Shown in pieces: positions 1 to 5,093 of a stretch of 6,139 bases of DNA. Every line of letters begins with the position of its first letter. The first letter of the stretch is position 1. The DNA is from Chlamydiia bacterium. Its GTDB lineage: Bacteria; Chlamydiota; Chlamydiia; Chlamydiales; FEN-1388. The notes beneath the pieces were generated by a model. It did no database searches, was not told the origin of the DNA, and was given only the letters and a program-made list of their open reading frames with translations. The DNA is taken from assembly GCA_003170575.1 (NCBI GenBank), contig PMZB01000208.1, positions 1 through 6,139 on the forward strand. Direction: 5' to 3'. The position numbers were made by a program, and so were the translations under genes.

Positions 1-1347
1 GTCATCGCATCACCGATCGGGAAAGATTTATTTTTAAAACTTTACGGTGAAATTATGTTTATTACACAAATCGAGGGGCAAAAAGTCCCTCAAAGTGAGG
101 GGTTGTTAGAAATTCTTTTACCCCAAGAATTGTTGGATAGAGCTGATGAAAAGAGCGTGCAACAAGGCTTAGAATCAATAAGAAAGATTTTAAGTATTGT
201 GCAGTCTGCATTCAGAGATCTTTTAGGAGATAAAGACGGGCGCCATCTTGGGCACTTAGATGGTCTTGTTAAAGATTGTGCGTGCCAAGTGCGGGCAATA
301 GAAAATCTTGTTTTTGAAAAGAAATTACAAGTAGACCCCGCTGTTGCTGAACGCATTCGGTTAGGGCTCGAAAATCTGGAGAAGCACTACAGCTCCTTGC
401 TTCAAGCATCCCAAGATAAGAAGGGAGAAAGAAAAACGGTTCGCTCTCTCCTCACAGAAAAACAAGATCTTTTCTCTATTCTTAGTGATATTGATGTGAA
501 GATTCTTGTTTTGTCGGAAATGCTTTTTCAGGTCAAAAGGGAAACTGTTCCTCAAGGGGGTTCTACACCATGTCCTGGATGCGGAGCTCCCTTTTTGGCC
601 ACACATGAGGTAACTGTGACTAAGGTATTTTCTGACATTTTTGTTTCAACTAAGAGGTGTAGGCAGGTAGTCAATTTGGCTCAGGCTCGTCTGGCTGAAA
701 TAAGCTGTACAAGGCTTATCGAGTTGGTACAAGAAAAGGATCTTCCAATTGGGCGGCAATTGACTGAGGGTGCAGTCAAGACGGTAGAAGGGAGTGGAGA
801 AAAGAGGAAGGAATTGCCCGCAGCCTTAACTCTCGAAGCTGCGCTTCAACTTGCGGCAGCGCATAAAATTGCAGTACTTGTGAAAAGTAAGCTGACGGAG
901 CACTGTATTGAACAATCATCTGAAGAAGGAAGATTTGATGTTCACATTCCATGTATAGCAACAATTGACCAAGGTGATGCCAGGTTGCTGCCAACTACAC
1001 CAGAAGTACTAAATAAAGCGCCCTTTCTTGTTGTTGCTGGGATACGAGCAAAGTGTTCAGCTCCTTTTGAGCCGCAGATGCTCTACAAGGCAGATCTAGC
1101 AAAAGTGCTTCAAGAAAATGGTGCGAACCATTTTCAGTACACAGATGGGCGAGATAGCGGGGCGGAAGAGCTTGACTTCCTTCGAAGCAGAGAACTGGGA
1201 GATTTTGCAGATCTTCTTGTTTCTCGAAATTCGGAGGGAAAAGAATCGGGCTGTGTGCAAGAAAATGCACGATTGTTTGTGACAACACATATCTTTCCAA
1301 GCTCTCTTGAAGAGGAACAACCTATTGTTCCGAGGGAGGCTCCATGA
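1..1347 (+). CDS. Unrecognised helical protein with one CPGCG motif, first gene of the coupled operon (probably 5'-partial)
   Basis: I do not recognise the family and assign no function. The first ATG is at 55 (430 residues from there), but the frame stays open to base 1 and reads VIASPIGKDLFLKLYGEI just before that Met. The sequence before 55 (GGTGA at 46-50, 4 bases away) is a weak ribosome site compared with those of the next three genes, so the gene probably begins outside the window. Numbering from Met55, residues 15-160 look helical, charged and amphipathic. CPGCG lies at 173-177 (C173, C176), with H184 and C202 nearby as possible further metal ligands. Residues 205-285 are again helical, and 296-335 are more strand-like (HIPCIATID, PFLVVAGIRAK). 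There is no signal peptide or membrane segment in the visible part, so it is probably cytoplasmic. Its TGA overlaps the permease ATG (ATGA at 1344-1347), which implies coupled translation with a ring-compound uptake and catabolism operon. That position is the only functional hint. The open reading frame is certain; start and function are not. Confidence 0.8.
   Translation, partial: VIASPIGKDLFLKLYGEIMFITQIEGQKVPQSEGLLEILLPQELLDRADEKSVQQGLESIRKILSIVQSAFRDLLGDKDGRHLGHLDGLVKDCACQVRAIENLVFEKKLQVDPAVAERIRLGLENLEKHYSSLLQASQDKKGERKTVRSLLTEKQDLFSILSDIDVKILVLSEMLFQVKRETVPQGGSTPCPGCGAPFLATHEVTVTKVFSDIFVSTKRCRQVVNLAQARLAEISCTRLIELVQEKDLPIGRQLTEGAVKTVEGSGEKRKELPAALTLEAALQLAAAHKIAVLVKSKLTEHCIEQSSEEGRFDVHIPCIATIDQGDARLLPTTPEVLNKAPFLVVAGIRAKCSAPFEPQMLYKADLAKVLQENGANHFQYTDGRDSGAEELDFLRSRELGDFADLLVSRNSEGKESGCVQENARLFVTTHIFPSSLEEEQPIVPREAP
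1114..1135 (+). repeat. Perfect 9-bp inverted repeat with a GCGA loop inside gene 1
   Basis: GAAAATGGT (1114-1122) and ACCATTTTC (1127-1135) are exact reverse complements separated by GCGA, a GNRA-type tetraloop. It lies in coding sequence (QENGANHF) about 210 bases before the permease start. No T-run follows, so it is not a terminator. It may be chance. Confidence 0.35.
1332..1339 (+). promoter_or_regulatory. Ribosome binding site of the permease gene
   Basis: GAGGGAGG lies 4 bases before the ATG at 1344, inside the last codons of the upstream gene. It supports ATG 1344 as the start and, with the ATGA overlap, translational coupling. Confidence 0.75.
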
Positions 1348-2486
1348 AAACTTTTGGATGGAAGGAACTGACCTGCATCCAACTTGGGGGAGTGCTTTCG
1401 CTCCCCCTTGTTATGGTTGGATTTACGGTGGGGAAAATAGCTCCAGGCTTAGCTGGAATGGCACTTTGTGTGATGGGCAATGGGTTGCTTGCTCTTTTTG
1501 CTCTGATCAGTGCTCCTCGGATTATTGCGAAAAGATCTGTGACAAGCCAGAATGTGGAAGCATTTCTTGGCTCATCAGGCAAAAAGATACTGGCCCTATT
1601 TTTAGCACTCAGCATGCTCTTCTGGTTTGCTATCCAGACACAGGTTGTTGTGTCTGGGGTTTTACCAAGCAGCTTGTTTTTTGGATGTTGCCTCTATGGA
1701 GGAGGATGCGCTCTTAGCTTGTCGAGTATTTATAGCATTGAGCGGTACGCAAAGATAGTGGCGCCTCTTATGGCGCTCTTTCTTGCTGCAGCTCTTTTCC
1801 ATGGGGGAGCAATTGCACCTTCAGTTGTGAATTTTTCCTCTTTTGGAAAAGCTTTATCAGTAATCGTGGGAGGGTCGATTCTTGCGGTCATTGATCTGCC
1901 GACCTTTTTCAAGGAAGCTCACGATGTTGGCGCTATAAAAAAGACAATTGTAGCCACCTTCTTAGTGGCTATGCCCTTGGTTGAATGCTGTGGTGTAGCT
2001 CTTGCCTGCAAAACCCAAGATGTGGTTTCAGCTCTGTCTGATTCTGTTTTTGGGAGAGGAGTGCTCATCTTTCTTGGGGTTTCAGGATGGATGACCAATA
2101 TAGCAAACCTTTACTCTGCTGCGAAATCGATCGAAGTTATGAATGTGTGCAAGGGCAGATGTGCATATGCACTTGCAGCATGTATTGGCATAGCCTTCAC
2201 GCTTTTTCCTTTGGTCGAGTACTTTGCAGATCTCATCACTTTTCTCGCTATGGCAGGATGTGCTTTTGGAGGGCTGCTTCTGGCAGAAGATTGTTTAGGA
2301 AACAAAATGCCTTCTAAACATGTGTGTTGGGCCATATTAGGCATTGGACTCTGTGTGGGAGTTTGTAACATCAGTTCTCAGAAAGCGTTCTTTGGAATTT
2401 CAATTCTTGACGTATTTGCAGTGGTGTTTTTTTTAGCAATGTTAGGGAGTGCTTTTAGAAGGAGGGAAATCCATGAACCCACTTGA
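1344..2486 (+). CDS. CodB/NCS1-like permease for a cytosine- or hydantoin-type ring compound
   Basis: This is a polytopic inner-membrane protein of 380 residues with about 11-12 hydrophobic segments (roughly 14-30, 34-56, 82-105, 110-130, 136-155, 170-185, 201-222, 238-260, 272-290, 294-315, 327-342, 350-371). It resembles cytosine permease and relatives of the NCS1 family (LeuT fold, cation-coupled uptake of nucleobases and hydantoins). Three signatures support this: FWFAIQTQ at 93-100, like the W-x-G-x-Q stretch of NCS1 TM3; DLPTFFK at 184-190, in the place of the family's DF(S/T)RF motif; and WMTNIANLYSAA at 249-260, close to the TTNxNNLYSAA segment of CodB TM8. It is somewhat shorter than E. 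coli CodB, with little N-terminal tail. It overlaps the preceding gene by 4 bases and the DUF917 gene by 14, so the three are probably made together. I infer that it imports the substrate of the next two enzymes. Family assignment is good; substrate unknown. A GC-rich hairpin sits 42 bases into the gene. Confidence 0.88.
   Translation: MKTFGWKELTCIQLGGVLSLPLVMVGFTVGKIAPGLAGMALCVMGNGLLALFALISAPRIIAKRSVTSQNVEAFLGSSGKKILALFLALSMLFWFAIQTQVVVSGVLPSSLFFGCCLYGGGCALSLSSIYSIERYAKIVAPLMALFLAAALFHGGAIAPSVVNFSSFGKALSVIVGGSILAVIDLPTFFKEAHDVGAIKKTIVATFLVAMPLVECCGVALACKTQDVVSALSDSVFGRGVLIFLGVSGWMTNIANLYSAAKSIEVMNVCKGRCAYALAACIGIAFTLFPLVEYFADLITFLAMAGCAFGGLLLAEDCLGNKMPSKHVCWAILGIGLCVGVCNISSQKAFFGISILDVFAVVFFLAMLGSAFRRREIHEPT
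1386..1407 (+). promoter_or_regulatory. GC-rich hairpin early in the permease coding sequence
   Basis: GGGGGAGTG (1386-1394) pairs with CGCTCCCCC (1399-1407) around a CTTT tetraloop: eight Watson-Crick pairs and one U-G wobble. AAC (1381-1383) and GTT (1410-1412) could add three pairs beyond a TT/TT internal loop. The wobble becomes a C-A mismatch on the complementary RNA, so the structure suits the sense mRNA better. No T-tract follows, so it is not a standard intrinsic terminator. A role in mRNA stability, pausing or translation is only possible; the pairing itself is plain in the sequence. Confidence 0.4.
2459..2466 (+). promoter_or_regulatory. Ribosome binding site that decides the DUF917 start
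   Basis: AAGGAGGG lies 6 bases before ATG 2473. The alternative in-frame GTG at 2449 lies upstream of this site and would translate through it, so ATG 2473 is preferred. Confidence 0.85.
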
Positions 2487-3510
2487 TTCAATCTCAAAGC
2501 TTGACCTTGAGGATCTTGCCCGAGGGGCTACCTTTCTTGGATCTGGAGGGGGAGGCGACCCAATTTCTGATTGCTTGCTGGCGGAAAGCTTTATGAAAGA
2601 AGCTTTTCTTCCCCTGAAACAGGTCTCAGCATGCGATGATGAGGAGATGATTGTACTGGTAGCAGGAATTGGCGCTCCTCTTGTTTCTGCAGAACGACTT
2701 ATGTCTGGCGATGAATTTATTCAGGCAATCGAGCTTGTAGAACGAATGTTAGGAAGAGCTATTGAAAATGTGGCTGCAGCTGAAATAGGCGGGTCAAATG
2801 CATTTTCTGCACTGATTGCCAGCATAACCACAAAAAGGAACCTTATTGATGCTGATTCATTGGGACGGGCTTTTCCTACGATGAATATTAGCTCCTGTGC
2901 GCTTTGCGGAGTTGCTCCAACACCCGCTGTTATGGTTGATGGATTGGGGAATGCAGTTGCATTTCATACAACATCTCCAGAGGTGTTTGAGCGGCATGCG
3001 CGTGCTGTTGTGACAGCTATGGGTTCTTCAGCGGTGTGTGCTTTATATCCTATGACCGGAAGCCAAGCAAAGAAAGCCTTGATTGCTGGCGCTTTGTCAA
3101 AAGCGGTGAATATTGGGAAAAAGTTGCGCAACAAACATCGGCACGAGCTTGGTTGTACATGGGTTGGCAGGGGAGTTATCTCTCGTATCGAGCAGGAAAT
3201 AGACAAAGGTTTCTTGGTCGGCAAAGTGACGATTGAGGGAGCGTCTCGATACGTGCTCGAATTTCAGAATGAGTTCCTTGTGGTGTATGAAAAAGATCGC
3301 CCTATCCATACAACACCGGACATCATCACGCTTCTGGAAAGCGAGTCATTAAACCCGCTTGGTACGGATCAGCTTCGGTATGGCTTAGAGGTGGATATTG
3401 TCATAGCAGCATCCCCGCCCATATGGAGAACAAAGCAAGGGCTTTTATTAACTGCACCAGCTGCATTTGGATATTCATTTCCACCAATGCTTATTGAGGA
3501 GGGTGTATGA
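2473..3510 (+). CDS. DUF917 / S-methyl-thiohydantoin desulfurase-like protein
   Basis: This is a 345-residue cytoplasmic protein of the DUF917 family, now described as S-methyl-thiohydantoin desulfurase-like and regularly found beside hydantoinase/oxoprolinase genes. Visible family features, numbered from Met2473, are the glycine loop LGSGGGGDP (22-30), AEIGGSNA (103-110), the DADSLGRAFP segment (126-135), and a C-terminal domain from about 225 (GKVTIEG 250-256) ending in a hydrophobic stretch rich in proline. As I remember the family, the central motif usually reads D-G-x-GRA-x-P-E; here Gly is Ser129 and the Glu position is Thr136, which may mark a divergent subgroup. The start follows from AAGGAGGG 6 bases upstream; an in-frame GTG at 2449 is less likely. 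It overlaps the permease by 14 bases and the hydantoinase by 4. Likely role: processing a hydantoin-like or thiohydantoin-like ring with the gene 4 product. Family is confident; exact reaction and substrate are inferred. Confidence 0.9.
   Translation: MNPLDSISKLDLEDLARGATFLGSGGGGDPISDCLLAESFMKEAFLPLKQVSACDDEEMIVLVAGIGAPLVSAERLMSGDEFIQAIELVERMLGRAIENVAAAEIGGSNAFSALIASITTKRNLIDADSLGRAFPTMNISSCALCGVAPTPAVMVDGLGNAVAFHTTSPEVFERHARAVVTAMGSSAVCALYPMTGSQAKKALIAGALSKAVNIGKKLRNKHRHELGCTWVGRGVISRIEQEIDKGFLVGKVTIEGASRYVLEFQNEFLVVYEKDRPIHTTPDIITLLESESLNPLGTDQLRYGLEVDIVIAASPPIWRTKQGLLLTAPAAFGYSFPPMLIEEGV
3496..3503 (+). promoter_or_regulatory. Ribosome binding site of the hydantoinase gene
   Basis: GAGGAGGG ends 3 bases before ATG 3507, inside the final codons of the DUF917 gene. 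It confirms the start and the coupled ATGA overlap at 3507-3510. Confidence 0.8.
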
Positions 3511-5057
3511 AGTATTCTATAGGTATTGATATTGGCGGAACAAACACAGATCTTGTTCTTCTGGATCCAAAAAAGAGATGTGTTTGCAGTTGCAAAGTGA
3601 CAACAACGTTGCCGCTGGAAATTGGCGTAGAACAAGGGTTGCGTGAGCTCATTAAAGCTGTTCCTTTGACGGATATTGAAGTGATAAGTATTGGAACAAC
3701 TCATGCTCTGAATGCGCTCCTGAGTGCAAAATCGCTTCTGCCAGTTGGTTTGATACGTATCGCTGGACATAAACCCGAGCTGCAGCCGGGTTTAAGGTGG
3801 GGGAAGGATTTACGATCAGCGGTTCTTCGAGGAGCCGTTACTATCAATGGGGGATTTGAGTGCCATGGAGGAGAGATCACTCCCTTTCGAAAAGAGGAGA
3901 TGAAGCAAGCTGTTGAAACACTTCTAGACATGGGAGCTGAAGGGTTTTCCATCATAAGTTGCTTTGGAACTCTGTATCCCCAGCATGAGGAAGAAGCTTG
4001 CGTGTGCCTCCAGGATATAGCAGGAAAAGATATTCCCGTCACCCTTTCGCATGAAATAGGCGGCATTGGATTTGTGGAGCGAGAAAACGCAACGCTCTTA
4101 AATACCGCGTTAAAGGACGTGATAGGAAAATCTTTTTCTGCCTTAGAAGGCATCTGTAGAAAGCTTGGGCTTGGATCTATGCGCCTATGCCTTGTGCAAA
4201 ATGATGGCAGTCAAATGACAGTGGATGAGGCGAAACATAAGCCCATCCAAACTCTTGGGAGCGGCCCTATGAACTCAGCCAAGGGAGGCCGGCTTCTATC
4301 TGGTCAGGATTCCTGCGTTGTTGTTGACATAGGAGGCACATCTACAGATGTAGCTTGCGTGCTCAATGGCCATGTCAAGCGCTCTGGAGGAGTTGTGACA
4401 ATTGCAGATGTGCGGATGCGATTCCCTTGTCCAGATGTGCTTTCCATCGCTCTGGGAGGCGGGTCAATTATTAATAGTGATGGAAATATTGGCCCTCGAA
4501 GCGTGGGAAGGGAGCTGTGCAAAGCTTCCCAGGCATTTGGAGGGTCAATTCTTACTCTCACAGATCTTGCGCTGCTTCTTGGGAGTATTGAGATACCTGG
4601 TGCGAATCTAACGCAGATTAGAATTGAGAAAAACCAAGCGATAAAAATTCTTGACAAAGCGGCCTTCAAGATTGCACATGCCGTCCGATTGGTCCGAGGG
4701 GAAAATAAAGACCTTCCTTGTGTTCTTGTTGGGGGAGGAGCGCTTTTATTTCAAGAGATGCTTCCAGCCCTACTTGAAGGGGTTGTCTCTCTTGAAACAG
4801 AACAGCACACAGGTATTGCAAATGCATTTGGTGCTGCACATTCAGAAATATCAGGCCACTTTGACTCTGTTATTTCTTTGCACAACCGAGACCAAGCTCT
4901 TGTGGATGCAACAAATACAGCTCGGGCAGAAGCAATCAGAAAGGGCGCTGATCCACACTTACTCAAAGTTGGAAACCTAGCGATTGAGCCTCTGGCCTAC
5001 TCCAGCAACAAGCTTGCACGCGTGATAGTGAGTGTCAGCGGGCCGACCAAGGGATAA
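3507..5057 (+). CDS. Hydantoinase/oxoprolinase A-type protein, short (about 515 aa) class
   Basis: This 516-residue cytoplasmic protein has the N-terminal hydantoinase/oxoprolinase domain (about 3-180) followed by the hydantoinase A domain (about 190-480), an ASKHA-type ATP-binding fold. Both phosphate loops are intact: DIGGTNTD at 8-15 and DIGGTSTD at 274-281. Other conserved pieces are SIGTTHALNALL (61-72), SHEIGGIGFVERENATLLN (181-199), QNDGS (231-235), TLGSGPMNSAKG (249-260), the glycine run ALGGGS (315-320) and VGGGA (408-412) near the C-terminal end. Relatives hydrolyse cyclic amides (hydantoins, 5-oxoproline) at the expense of ATP. The length fits the class that pairs with DUF917 rather than the longer HyuA that works with HyuB; no HyuB gene lies in the window. 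It starts in a 4-base overlap with the DUF917 gene. A second strong ribosome site directly after its TAA leads nowhere, which suggests the operon once continued. Family and start are very likely; substrate unknown. Confidence 0.93.
   Translation: MKYSIGIDIGGTNTDLVLLDPKKRCVCSCKVTTTLPLEIGVEQGLRELIKAVPLTDIEVISIGTTHALNALLSAKSLLPVGLIRIAGHKPELQPGLRWGKDLRSAVLRGAVTINGGFECHGGEITPFRKEEMKQAVETLLDMGAEGFSIISCFGTLYPQHEEEACVCLQDIAGKDIPVTLSHEIGGIGFVERENATLLNTALKDVIGKSFSALEGICRKLGLGSMRLCLVQNDGSQMTVDEAKHKPIQTLGSGPMNSAKGGRLLSGQDSCVVVDIGGTSTDVACVLNGHVKRSGGVVTIADVRMRFPCPDVLSIALGGGSIINSDGNIGPRSVGRELCKASQAFGGSILTLTDLALLLGSIEIPGANLTQIRIEKNQAIKILDKAAFKIAHAVRLVRGENKDLPCVLVGGGALLFQEMLPALLEGVVSLETEQHTGIANAFGAAHSEISGHFDSVISLHNRDQALVDATNTARAEAIRKGADPHLLKVGNLAIEPLAYSSNKLARVIVSVSGPTKG
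3770..3794 (+). repeat. Near-perfect 25-base palindrome inside the hydantoinase gene
   Basis: TAAACCCG (3770-3777) and CGGGTTTA (3787-3794) are exact reverse complements. The interior is A plus the palindrome GCTGCAGC (3779-3786), so one unpaired A3778 is the only break in the symmetry. As RNA this gives 8 pairs, a bulged A, 2 pairs and a UGCA loop; as DNA it is a dyad. It encodes part of HKPELQPGL. Function unknown, possibly none. Confidence 0.35.
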
Positions 5058-5093
5058 GGAGGCCTTACTATGGATTCCCTGGATGTTTCTTGA
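5055..5093 (+). other. Orphan Shine-Dalgarno and start codon with a 7-codon frame (likely remnant of a lost downstream gene)
   Basis: TAAGGAGG (5055-5062) begins with the TAA stop of the hydantoinase gene and is followed 7 bases later by ATG 5070, the same arrangement that starts genes 2-4. The frame reads MDSLDVS and stops at TGA 5091-5093. No + strand frame continues as a gene beyond it, and the start codon overlaps the stop codon of the opposing gene at 5068-5070. The simplest reading is that a further operon gene began here and was cut off by a rearrangement near 5070-5090. A real micro-ORF, or chance purines, is possible. TAAGG (5055-5059) and CCTTA (5063-5067) can also form a weak 5-bp hairpin covering the ribosome site. 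Confidence 0.5.

Noticed and set aside
1307..1717. A 136-codon + strand frame overlapping the start of the permease
   Set aside because: It is an out-of-frame shadow: it has no proper ribosome site, its composition is odd (many Trp and Cys), and the overlapping permease frame has clear family motifs.
2427..2434. Run of eight T as a terminator or phase-variable tract
   Set aside because: No stem-loop precedes it, and it lies in the last membrane segment of the permease (VFFL). Slippage is possible, but nothing in the sequence shows that it is used.
2449..2472. GTG at 2449 as the start of the DUF917 gene
   Set aside because: The extra residues LLEGGKS are simply the ribosome binding site read as codons; ATG 2473 follows AAGGAGGG at ideal spacing.
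3701..4153. A 150-codon - strand frame opposite the hydantoinase gene
   Set aside because: The + strand codes for intact conserved hydantoinase sequence here; the reverse frame has no recognisable features and is a shadow.
4304..4669. A 121-codon - strand frame
   Set aside because: It lies entirely opposite the second ATP-binding loop region of the hydantoinase gene and has no motif of its own.
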